NCBI GenBank assembly: GCA_964023205.1 | Contig: OZ026844.1 | Span: 28,618,934 to 28,682,933 of the forward strand | Length of the DNA stretch: 64,000 bases | DNA from: Lutraria lutraria | Lineage: Eukaryota > Mollusca > Bivalvia > Venerida > Mactridae | Reading direction: 5' to 3' | Shown: in pieces, positions 23,700 to 34,300 of the stretch | Layout of the letters: each line of letters starts with the position of its first letter | Position numbering within the stretch: position 1 is the stretch's first letter | Made by a program: the position numbers and the translations under genes | The notes under the pieces: generated by a model | Told to the model about the DNA's origin: nothing | The model's input: only the letters and a program-made list of their open reading frames with translations | Databases searched by the model: none

Positions 23700-26600
23700 C
23701 AGTTCTTCAAACTAAGGACACACCAGATGAAAGACAAAACCTGCCACTTAACTGATCGTGGTAAGCAAACCAAAAGTACCATGACAGATATTTTAAGCAA
23801 TTCAAACAACTTAAACACCATTTATAGTAAGATAAAATATTACTACATAAATTTTTTTCTTCAGTGATTTGAACATTTTCATCTTAATAAAACAGTGTGA
23901 TTTGATCAAAGAATACTCTGACCTGTGGCCACAGTGTACAATGAACCAGTCCAAAAAATTAGGCCCCAGATTGAGTAGAAACTGTCTAGAAATCTCGTGT
24001 CACTGACTAGAAATGTTACCATTTGTTTTCTGACATACATAAAACATGTTTAACGTGCCAACATACATTATTTTTGGTTCAGACGACAAATTAAGGCTCA
24101 AAACTCATTTTTCATTTGAGTCGAAAGTCCAATATCCAATAACAGACTCAAATCAGTTTTATTCAATTATTCCATATCAAAAGACTACTGTTAGATTGAA
24201 ATTGTGGGAAACTGTAATAAGACCATATTTGTACCTTCTTTTAATGCCACTTTTAGAATACAATACATTAATATAGAGAAATAATTGATATAATAAATAA
24301 GTCGAGTTTGAGCAAAAACTAAATTTTTTTGTGAAACTGGGGCCAGACTGTTAATAGAAAGATATTCATTAAAATGTCAGACACAGGCTAGAAAATGACT
24401 TGTCCAAATTAAGTATGAATCAAATTAAATGAATGAATGCATCAGTAAGTCTCCGATTAAAAACATGCCATGGGCTTATCAGAAATAAAATACAAATTAT
24501 AATGACTTAGAGTTCATCTATATTACAGATAAAGAAGACTTGGAAATGTTTAAAACATGACTTAATATGTACTTCAGCTCCAGGCTAACATGATAGATAA
24601 AAAAAACTTCAGTACCTGTGAATATACAACATAAACATTTACATCCACTTAAATCATTCCATGTCAGTAGATAACTTCATCATTTCAATATGTTCAACAT
24701 AAAAAATTCACTGCTGATTTAAAACATCTCGCAGAAACCAACCAGTACACATATACAGCCAACAGGCAACATCCGTTATTTCGATGATAACACACAAAAT
24801 GCAAAATATATCTGTTTTTCCAATTATTTGAAATAACTTTGATCTTGGCTACACTATCAAATGTTATTTACACATAAATGTGAACCAGACAGATAGAGCA
24901 CCCTCAAGTACTTCCCATAAAGATGAATGGATGATCAGTACTCCTATACAGGGTGCGCCCACATGTAATCATGTATCATCAACTATGTAGTTGGTAATGC
25001 ATACATATACTGTAAGCAGATTATCATTCCTTCGAACATTTTTTGCTTATCGTAATAGAAATAACATCAGTGCTAAAATCAACAGATTTAATTGAATAAA
25101 GATTAACCAATGATTAGGGAGAAAATGTATCGTATTGCAGAACATATTGCCCAAGAAGATTTCGAAGCATTTTAAGATCATGCTAAGATAAATGTTTAAT
25201 CTGACAAAAATCTGAATATCAGAAATGAAGTTTTAAACTGTGAGTGATCTAACTAAGTTATATTACATCAAAAAGAAACTACGAAAAATATCCTTTATAT
25301 CTTTTCTTGTTCAATTTAATAATACTTAAACTTGCTGTTCCAAAATGAATTATATATATTTAACAATATATTTAAACTTATTATTCAATTAACATACAAT
25401 TAAAAAACAGTTAAGCATCTTTGTTACCATTCTAAAGAAGTAATATGAAATAAATTGGGGTTTTAACAGATCAAATGAAAATAAATGTCATTTTATCTCA
25501 AAATCCTATGTACACTGTAATATTGTCGCACCAACAGCCAAGTCATTTGGCAAATTTCCAGTTTTAATTGTAATGGAAGACTTCTGAACCACATACCTTC
25601 TGTACCCAAACTGGACTCATGCTTAAACACATTGAGGGTTCAATGCAACAGTGTTGTAACTCATATTGAAGTAAGAACAAGTTACAACAGTTTTGCGCTG
25701 AGCCCTCGACATGTGATTTATTTCTGACTCTGGTCTGGATTCAAACTCGCCATAGTAAGGGGCTTTTGATTCCTTAGTAAGTCAGATAGATACTATAACT
25801 ACAATTGTACTCAGCCATACAGGCCCGCTAGATCACAATACAAAGTCATAAAATGCAGAAATTTATATGAGACTTAATGAGTATTTTTTCACTTTTTCTC
25901 CACAATTGAAAAAGGTCCCTTTATTCTCTCCTAACTACTTCTATGACCCAGGTTTTCATTGGCCGCCCAATTATTTGACGCCTTAAACTCTTTCAAAAGA
26001 ACTAAAGGACAAAATTTAATATGTACCATCATTTCATTAATAGAGCAGGTATACAAAAAAAAATGTATTTATTTTAGTACTTTTTTTCAGTAATTTTCCT
26101 GCAGAATATGGATTTAATATGGATTTATATCATACTATGACAATACAATTATTTATCTAAAAATTCATACTGCCAATCACCCACAAAACATTCTAGAGAA
26201 TGGTAAATAAATATGAAAGCCATATAGATTAACATCTCAGAGCTTCAATAAAACTTCATGATTTATGATATGGTGAGTGAGAAGTGCAGAATAAACAATC
26301 ACCACTCTCATTCCAAAGATATTCAATCAACAAGTACAAGTAGGAAATAGGAACTTCAACATAATCAATGCAATCTGATTTATTTACAGCCTACAAACAA
26401 AATCTCCATCAAAAACCTGTCACTCAGAAAACAAAGTGATAGGTCAAATTGGATTTTTCTCACTTATTAAGGATTGAGTATGAAAGGCAGCCAAGCCCAT
26501 TTAATAGAGAATTCTCTACTTGATTTGATTTCTTGATTTCGACTTCTGACCAAAAATTAATATAGATTGGAAATGTTGATAGTACGGTCATGATACAGGA

Positions 26601-28085
26601 AAAATTATCATGGGTCTAACTGAGGTAAAATACATAAAATCACAAGCATTTGAGAAGATATCCATAATGATCTTTTCTTGTCAATTAATCAACAGCAGTT
26701 ATTGAGTAAAGTACAATGCTTTCAAGAATAAACAAAAATATCCCCTTCATTATTTTTATTGAGCATGTAACCAGAAATAAACAAATATTTTATGCCTTAA
26801 TTATGAACCATCCCTTCAACATATGAACCCTCCAGCCTCCAGCTCTACTTATTTTTCAAGTTTTACCATCAGATTGTATCATCAATCAAAACAGACTTAC
26901 ATTCTATAGTATAGGACCTATACTGTCCAGAAGTGTATGACTAGAGAAACAAAATAAACTGTATCAATCTATGTCAGTCAATTACCCAATTATGTCAATT
27001 ACTGCGGAATTTCCTGTTGGTAAATAAAATGCATTGGCAACCAGAAATTACGAGACTACCGGTACTGATCATATCCATCTCATGAACAACAGTTTGCCAA
27101 GATTAAATACGGTGATCCAGAATTGATTGTATATAACCCCAGTAATTACGAGACTTGTCATTTAACTTATGCAGTGTACCGGTATGTAGTAATAAAATGA
27201 TGGGCAAATCTACCATGTGTCTGTGCATTGTGAGTGAAATGTCCACCTTTCAGAATGAGAATTGAAACAAAATAACAAGGAATGAACAATAAAAATAATT
27301 ACTTCAATATGTTAATTTTTCATAAAAATTCATTTCTTATTTATACATTTGTACATACATGTATACAACCAATATTTCCCCTGATGCTTTATTTGCTCAT
27401 CAATATCTAGCATAACCATGACTTAAAACATGATAATGTCATTCATGCCAACTTGTTTTAATAATAGCAATTAAGACTGTCTGACAAGCAATTTCGAACT
27501 GTCACACTGTTTAAACTTTTGCATTTTTTGCTATTCAACTGTATCAAAACCATTATTGTTACTGAAATTTTCAGCATTGGCTACTGTCTTTATGCAATGA
27601 AAAGTAAAACCTATGAATACATGACTGTATACACATAGCATACAAACATCTGGAGCACTGCAATGCAGAACTCCAGATAAAGGGCGTACCATATTTGCGT
27701 AAATACACATTAGTTTTCCCAAAATACGCATAAAAATATTTCTAGAGCGTACTTAAAATCCCAGGTACCGTTTCACTCGATTAAAATGCGTAACTATCAA
27801 ATTAAAATATAGTATCATTCTTGACTAATTTAATTAAATATATTGAATAAGGCAAAGGTATTGCATATAAGCTTCATGTACAGTCTTCACTGGATGCATA
27901 ACAAGCTCATGAAAATAATGTACGCATTAAATATAGAAGAACACAACACAACAAAGTACATTTAAAAGCTAATTAAGGTTTTAGTGTGAGTTTGTGTTTA
28001 TAAGTGAATAACCTTTATAGTGGTTTCTATGATTGTCATTACCCTTTAAAAATTTGAAATACTCCTACAAAAGAATTTTGAGGTG
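23700..28085. other. No gene seen
   Basis: Low-GC text with only the 78-bp foldback at 25632. No open frame longer than about 76 codons and no plausible exon pairs. Confidence 0.5.
25632..25709. mobile_element. 78-bp foldback element, copy 2
   Basis: Same length and same nested palindromes as 14587-14664, with a handful of substitutions in the arms and interior. The presence of two copies 11 kb apart shows that it is a dispersed element. Confidence 0.65.
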
Positions 28086-28089
28086 TAAA

Positions 28090-28231
28090 TGTAATAGGAG
28101 GAAAATAACGTACCCGATGCGGGGCTCGAACCCGCGACCTCCTGCTTGCAAGTCAGATGCTCTACCAACTGAGCTAATCGGGCTGGTGGATATCCCAGCC
28201 AATTTATAATACAATATACCACACCGCTACA
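28090..28231 (-). mobile_element. LTR of a TRIM-like retroelement carrying a tRNA-like gene (copy 1)
   Basis: 142 bp with canonical ends on the minus strand, TGTAGCGG ... ATTACA (TGTA/TACA). It contains a TATAAATT word, a 72-nt tRNA-like gene and a TTTT run. It is preceded on the minus strand by a polypurine tract (AAAAAGGAAGGAGGAA), as expected for a 3' LTR. Confidence 0.7.
28112..28183 (-). tRNA. tRNA-like gene inside LTR copy 1, anticodon position reads UGC
   Basis: 72 nt fold as a cloverleaf: 7-bp acceptor stem (GCCCGAT/ATCGGGT, first pair G-U), D arm GCTC/GAGC, loop CTTGCAA with UGC at 34-36, and T arm GCGGG/CCCGC with TTCGAGC. The A box (TAGCTCAGTTGG) and B box (GGTTCGAGCCC) are intact, and a TTTT terminator follows about 6 nt later. 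The body resembles tRNA-Lys more than tRNA-Ala: it lacks the G3-U70 pair of alanine tRNAs, and pair 31-39 is A-G. It is more likely a Pol III unit of the element than a working tRNA. Confidence 0.6.
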
Positions 28232-28367
28232 TTCCTCCTTCCTTTTTATTCAAAGTAAATTAATCGCGACAACCAGTCACTACCACAGGCTCTTTAAACT
28301 AACCCATCCATTTGCTTCCCCCCTAGCTCTAGGATTCCAAGGTTAGTCACACACTCACGGCACCAAA
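28232..28367 (-). mobile_element. Internal region of TRIM-like element 1
   Basis: Only 136 bp between LTRs. Minus-strand order: two bases after the LTR a primer-binding-site-like TGGTGCCGTGAG, a short non-coding body, then the polypurine tract next to the 3' LTR. No gag or pol, so the element is non-autonomous. Confidence 0.65.
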
Positions 28368-28760
28368 TGTAATAGGATGAAGAAAATAATGTACCCAATG
28401 ATAGTGTTTCCTGCAGAGTTTAAGTGAGGCATGGTGTTTTTTGTGCTAAAGGGGCACTTTCAGAGCGAGGTTCGAACCATGCTTGGCAAATTGCCTGATT
28501 ACTCCTTTAGTTTGTGATGTTACTTGTCACTGCATGGTATAATTTGCTATCACAGCAATCTGTGCAAGATTATGTCTGAATTAATTGTGCTGCTGTCTTT
28601 ATTGAAACTACTTAAACTGACACAGGCCAACAAACAGGGCATATTTATGGCACAAGGCCCTATATACAATTTATAAAGGCAGCATGGTGATTTGTCTTTG
28701 AGGCATGGCGCAGCGCCATCCTAAAAAGGCCTGGAGGAAACACTAAATGAACCCGCGATG
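28368..28760 (-). mobile_element. Broken LTR of element 1, split by a MITE
   Basis: TGTAATAGGATG ... GTACCCAATGA begins a fourth LTR copy. It is interrupted at 28401 by a 344-bp inverted-end element and resumes for about ten bases (AACCCGCGA) before the next LTR starts at 28761. It has lost most of the tRNA-like part. Confidence 0.55.
28402..28745. mobile_element. MITE with TAGTGTTTCCT ends inserted in an LTR
   Basis: Ends TAGTGTTTCCTGCAG and CTGGAGGAAACACTA are inverted repeats. AATGA is duplicated on both sides (28397-28401 and 28746-28750). The ends resemble hAT-type termini, although hAT duplications are normally 8 bp. 344 bp, no coding frame. Confidence 0.6.
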
Positions 28761-28791
28761 TGTAATAGGACTAGGAGGATGAAAATAATGT

Positions 28792-28863
28792 ACCCGATGC
28801 GGGGCTCAAACCCGCGACCTCCTGCTTGCAAGTCAGATGCTCAACCAACTGAGCTAATCGGGC
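28792..28863 (-). tRNA. tRNA-like gene inside LTR copy 2 (decayed boxes)
   Basis: 72 nt collinear with copy 1. The B box is changed to GGTTTGAGCCC and one D-arm base differs. The anticodon-loop text and the T run downstream are kept. Confidence 0.5.
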
Positions 28864-29057
28864 TGGTGAATACCCAAGCCAATTTATAAATACAATGTAC
28901 CACACCGCTACATTCCTCCTTCCTTTTTATTCAAAGTAATTCAAAATCGCGCAGGCTCTTTAAACTAACCCAGCCATCTGCTTCATCCTAGCTCTAGGAT
29001 TCCAAGGCTAGTCACACACTCACGGCACCAAATGTAATAGGAGGAGGAAAATAATGC

Positions 29058-29134
29058 ACCCGATACGGGGCTCGAACCCGCGACCTCCTGCAATGCATGC
29101 AAGTCAGATGCTCTACCAACTGAGCTAATCGGGC
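29058..29134 (-). tRNA. tRNA-like gene inside LTR copy 3 (5-bp insertion in anticodon loop)
   Basis: 77 nt collinear with copy 1. A 5-bp duplication-like insertion in the anticodon arm (GCATGCATTGC) would spoil a normal tRNA, while the A box, B box and TTTT are intact. Confidence 0.5.
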
Positions 29135-29446
29135 TGGTGGATATCCCAGCCAATTTATAATACGATATACCACACCGCTACATTCCTCCTTCTAATCAAT
29201 TTATTGGCAAAATTCACCACCATGTTAAATACATCAAAGATAGTATACATCGCTATTAGGAATACGGGCGAAATAATTTGAGTACGAATCGTCCAAACAA
29301 CAAATAAACAAACGCTCGCCGAATAACCCCGCACACATTAGGCGACTTATTTGTTAAAACTATACAATCTAAGTTCGTTAATATTACTAAGATAAAAATA
29401 AAGAACTAGAATCTAGCATCATCCTTAATGCACTAAAAAAACTCAC

Positions 29447-29520
29447 CATTCGTGCGATACCATACCGTCGATTTGTAAATTTCAGGAGTTACTTCCCTTC
29501 GTTAATCAATTCAGCATCTA
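29447..29520 (-). other. Candidate 5' leader exon B for a minus-strand gene
   Basis: Minus-strand text ending CGAATG|GTGAGT at 29447/29446 is a good donor. It could be an alternative leader for the minus-strand gene, or belong to another transcript. It lies 1.8 kb upstream of the plus-strand Rolling stone-like gene, so the two could diverge from nearby promoters. The 5' limit is a guess. Confidence 0.2.
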
Positions 29521-29600
29521 AACTGGTTCCCGTTGACTTGTATGTACAAAGCCTTTGGTGCACTGCATCATGGAACGGGAACCAGTTTATTCAGCATCTA
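29509..29600. mobile_element. 68-bp foldback element with 12-bp direct flanks
   Basis: AACTGGTTCCCGTT (29521) and AACGGGAACCAGTT (to 29587) are perfect inverses. ATTCAGCATCTA flanks both sides (29509-29520 and 29589-29600), like a target-site duplication. Confidence 0.6.
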
Positions 29601-29674
29601 TCAAAGTACTGAAAGTAATTTTATTTGAAACCGCTAGATCAAAGTACTGAAAGTATTTTCATTTGAAACCGTTT
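29601..29674 (+). repeat. 38-bp tandem duplication
   Basis: TCAAAGTACTGAAAGTA ... TTTGAAACCG occurs twice head to tail with a few substitutions. Confidence 0.8.
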
Positions 29675-30056
29675 GTGTAAATAGATATTTTTGTTGTACA
29701 ATGGCTGTTCATGTACTTATTTCATCACATAGCGCTACTTTAAGCTAATTATTGAAGCTATAACTCTACTTAATGACTAAAAATGTATCATTAGGCCGGG
29801 TACAAAAAGCTATTTTCACTTAAACGAAACTTGTTTGGATTCGATGCAGCCAGAATTATCGAATTTATATTGGTTAAAAATATGCACCTAAACGCTACCC
29901 GTAACACGCTAAATTAAATAAATAAATAAGTAGCTATAATATTTGAGTTTATGACTAAAAATTAACATAGAAAATCCGCTAAACGTTGTACATTTGTTCC
30001 ATGACATCAAGCAGGGATGTAATATACATACATGTAGTTCCCACATCTAAAATATG

Positions 30057-30315
30057 TACCTCCCTTGGCGGCCATCTTTGTTGGCAAATTCAACAAGCAT
30101 TGATAGAAGATATTTATGTTTTTGTTTTGATAATTCTAAATACATGATAATTATATGTGACAACTACATTTTCTTAATCCTGATGTGCTTATGGCCTTAA
30201 CAACTTCATTATTAAGTTATCTTTTATAAATTGAGTTGTTTAATGACCAATTTTCTTATTTTTTCTATTAAGCATATAAGAAATTTGCCAAACAAGATGG
30301 CTGCCAAGGGAGGTA
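30057..30315. mobile_element. MITE with ~34-bp inverted ends
   Basis: TACCTCCCTTGGCGGCCATC on the left mirrors GATGGCTGCCAAGGGAGGTA on the right; the inverse match continues through TTGGCAAATT. 259 bp, AT-rich, non-coding interior. Confidence 0.7.
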
Positions 30316-31254
30316 AATATTGTAGATAAAGGAACTATGTATAGCTTCCCTGCATCAAAATAGGTATAATTATATGTTTTATTGGACGCCATTAACTTAT
30401 GTAGATTATATCGTAAGAAAACGAGACGCCGCTATAGATACGATGCACAGAATGACGTTATATGGCAAAATAAAAATCGCGCGATAATTAAGTTTTGTCT
30501 GAATTTAGTTATGACACCAACACAGACTTTAGATCGAATACAACAGAGATCCATGTAATATAAAGCATCCCTGAATACAACAAGCAAGTTCGGGAAAGGC
30601 AATTTCGCGTGCACTAGTGTTTAAATGGCACAAAAGGTTCAGCGAGGGCTCGTATTTTGGTCCTATATAAGAACAAGTGAACACAAACTTAATAATTATT
30701 TCATTAAAATACAATATATTTAGTTGCAATGTATCATATTTCATTTAAATGACACTTGGTTTGTTTTAATAACAAACTATTGTGTGAGTGACTGTGTGTA
30801 ACGTACCGTTGCATAAGCAAAAACAAAAAGAAAAAAAAATATGCCCAAATTAAACAGTCTAAGTGAACGTTTTGACTTTTCTGTCGCTGGCTTAATTCTT
30901 ATTGGGGTTTGGTTTGACATAATAATAACAACTTTCGCGATTCATACACGATGTATCAAAATCACATTTGATTCGAACTGTTTAGTTATATAATATAAAA
31001 AATATTAATGTGTTAATAATTTCTGGAATAAACTTCATAAATTGATTCAATTTTAAATAGTGCGATTAAAGTGATGTTTTCATAAACAGCTTTTCAAGTG
31101 GGATTAAACAGTGAAATACATGTACTTTAGTTAGTAGTTTTCTAAACCGCTATTATAGATAAATGTTGGTGAACATAGATATTTCAAAACTTAGACTCTA
31201 TAATTAATTCTAGCACCTGCTTGAGTGATGTCATCATTTTGTGAACAAGAGTTT

Positions 31255-31311
31255 ATGTTAAAGAACTTTTGGTTCCATCATAACAGACCGTCATTGTTTG
31301 TTACACCACAG
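31255..31311 (+). CDS. Exon 1 of the Rolling stone-like gene
   Basis: ATG then 18 codons ending CCACAG|GTGAGAT, phase 0. The FWFHHNRPSLFVTPQ text fits the N-terminus of Rolling stone-type proteins and joins in frame with FGPHTLYPVW of the next exon. This ATG was chosen because an upstream exon is not needed. Confidence 0.7.
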
Positions 31312-34300
31312 GTGAGATATTTTTGTTATTTTACGATGTAGAACGTATCAACGAAGATCATTCTACGACCAGCTGACTTTCCATAGAAAACGGTTAGTCT
31401 GCCAGAAGTTGACAAAGGTCCTTTAAAATTGGACCAAGGGTTAGTACATCCGTCAATAAAAAAACATTAATTTGTTGTTCTCGTCCCGAAGAATTCAGAG
31501 AGGCGAAACGTTGATAGAATGAACTTTAATAAATTATTTAATTTCAATGTTTTTCGTGTTTGGTGACTTGATGAGATCGACTCAGAAGATGAAACATGTT
31601 TCATGTGACTACTTACTAGTGTTGTAAAATCGATTTTCAGATCGAATCGGAAAGGGTGTTTCGATTCACGATCGGAAAATAATCGAAAGCAAATTTGTAT
31701 CCTCATTTGACAAACTTATTTGGTTGTTATTTGTTTGTCATACAATATAATAGTCATTAAAATCTGATGCACAAAATACTTCTGGACTGATGACCTGAAC
31801 TTCTCTGGACAAGAGAAAATTTCACTCAAATTTTCTCAAATAACAGTGACAACCCTTGTTTAAATGCACACAATGCCCGAGAGTAGTGGAAAGAAGATAG
31901 TTGCTCAAATAATGACGGCGGTCTGCCTACTTGTAAAGACATCGATTTAACACCACTAACATCGATAGTTGCCGAAGCAGTCAGCAACGATCATTCGATT
32001 ATCGTTACATCACTACTTCTTACCATGTTTTTTTACTATTTTTATCTTCTTATCAATAAAATTAACGATATTGAGACTCACGTATTCTTTTTCCGATTTT
32101 TCATAGTTCTGTATATCAAGGACTTATATACATACATGTATGTATATAAGTCCTAGTGTATATATAGGAGTTATCGGCAACCACTTTATTTCATATGTAG
32201 GAGTTATCGGCAACCATTTTATTTCATATATAGGAGTTGTCGGCAACCATTTTATTTCATATATAGGAGTTGTCGGCAACCATTTTTTTTCATACATAGG
32301 AGTTGTCGGCAACCATTTTATTTCATATGTAGGAGTTGTCGGCAACCATTTTATTTCATAATATAGGAGTTATCGGCAACCATTTTATTTCATATATAGG
32401 AGTTATCGGCAACCATTTTATTTCACTCATCGACAGTCAGTTCATGCTGCTTCGTGTATATTTCAGTCAATCCAGGGACTATATAGTAGAGTCCCTGTTT
32501 AATCCAACCAAAATTATACCTCGATGCTTTTGAATTGCTCTTACCTTCTTAACTCATATAGGGGGCTAGCACATTGAAGAGATGGTGTATTAAGTCACGG
32601 ACCAAAAACACATTTATCTAATGTTGGTTACAACTTTCGTATTAATGTGTTTCCTACTAAATACATATACAATGTAACACTAAGTCACTTCTTTAAAAAT
32701 AACTTTTTTTACTTCTTGTGCTTACAGATAGCTAATACATTATAAATGTACTACACGTAACGAATAATAAGAACTTTGTTGAACTCATAACACCGAAGAA
32801 GAAATCTCTTTTTAACTAATCTCTAATCCTCATCCATTCTGTTTACAAAATTTTGTTTAGTCGAATGCATCTTCGCAACACCTTATCAAATCTGGCTTAC
32901 CATAATAAATACACCTACACCTGTATTATAAACACCAGGAACAAGAATATAACGAAGCAGGACAGCCCAGTTTCAAGTTATTGTTTTGGGGAACAGGTAT
33001 CGGGTCCATTTGACGGGGTAAATTTGGGCTGTGAAATTTGTCTCTCAGTGGGGAAAATACATACTTTTTTACTTGGGGAGCGGGGGAGTAACCGGACCCC
33101 AAAAAGCATAAAAAAGCCAGCGTGGTAACCATAAATTTCATTTAAGTTGCAATGATCCAGCTCAAAAGGAAGGACCAGTAATGTAAGTTCGTATCGTTTA
33201 CGTAGTAACGATTTAGGCACTGTACGGCGAAGTTCAAATCAACGATCAAACTAATGCTTTGGATATATATAGATATTTCGTTCCCCATCAGCTGATATAC
33301 CCAAGACCTAGCTATATAGGTACCTAGTATATATACAGTCAAGCCTGTGTTAACAGCCACCTTCAAATATAAGGCCATTAATTTAATTGCGTTCTGATCT
33401 CCATGACAGTCAGAGACCTACTAAATAGCTATCGTTTTCCGGATCATCAAATTTGGAAGTCAAAGCTAATGATTAATAAATCGGTCGGTCATTTTGCTTT
33501 GTCGTGAGATAAGAACGGAAAACATGCCATGATTATAAAATTAAATCTAGATTTGTGTGAACACTAACAGGAGTTGGTTCGACCTACAAGTACATTTCAT
33601 TACGTATACCGAAGCATCATCGCACGACCATGACTTAATTTTATGTAGATAAGACTTTGTTGATTGTCATAGCAGAGACAAACAGCTTTCTGAATTCACA
33701 TCAAAGGTTAATGTAAAGGCTGACTGTATTTCAAAGTCGTGATTTACTTTCGTGTGTGATCACGCAGCGTTATTTTCACTGATTGTGTACACTAAAAGTA
33801 CACAGTGCAACATTCTTACAACAGTCACCTATGGGTAGGGGAAAATGGCTGTTGTAATGAGGTGGCTGTTGTTAAGAGAGTGAATTAGAGTAACATGTCA
33901 GTTAGGGTTGCTAATATACAGGCTGTAACAGAGAGGTAGCTGGTGTTCGGAGGTGACCGTTGACAGAGGTCATACTCACGCTATACACAGGATGTTAATT
34001 TCCATAAGAATAATGATGTAATGGTTAAATGGAACAATTACCGTAAAAATCATTTTGCGCTTATGGAGATTTTATTTTTAACGGGTACATCATTGAAAGT
34101 GTTGATATTATATCAGGTCATTAAATTTTGTACATGCGGCACGCTTATTCATATATTGTATTAAGAATTTTGGTTATTTTACAGCAAGTAAATGATGGAA
34201 AGTGTAATAATACCTTGATTATAACTATTACATTAATCAATGAATTTGTATTTATTTCAGTTTGGACCACATACATTGTATCCGGTATGGCTAGCCATTC

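Larger units (their letters stand above)
28761..29182 (-). mobile_element. Complete TRIM-like element 2: LTR, 120-bp interior, LTR
   Basis: LTRs 28761-28912 (3') and 29033-29182 (5') enclose 28913-29032. Minus-strand order is LTR ... ATTACA, TT, TGGTGCCGTGAG (primer-site-like), short body, AAAAAGGAAGGAGGAA (polypurine tract), then TGTAGCGG of the 3' LTR. The whole is 422 bp. The LTRs differ at roughly one base in twelve plus small indels, so the insertion is not recent. No target-site duplication is evident. Confidence 0.7.

Noticed and set aside
28090..29182. CRISPR-like or simple tRNA gene cluster reading
   Set aside because: The repeats are too few and too long for CRISPR in a eukaryote. 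The tRNA-like units sit inside LTRs with a primer site and polypurine tract, so a plain tRNA cluster does not explain the flanks.
32124..32533. Open frames of 65-73 codons on both strands
   Set aside because: They are a by-product of the 33-bp minisatellite.
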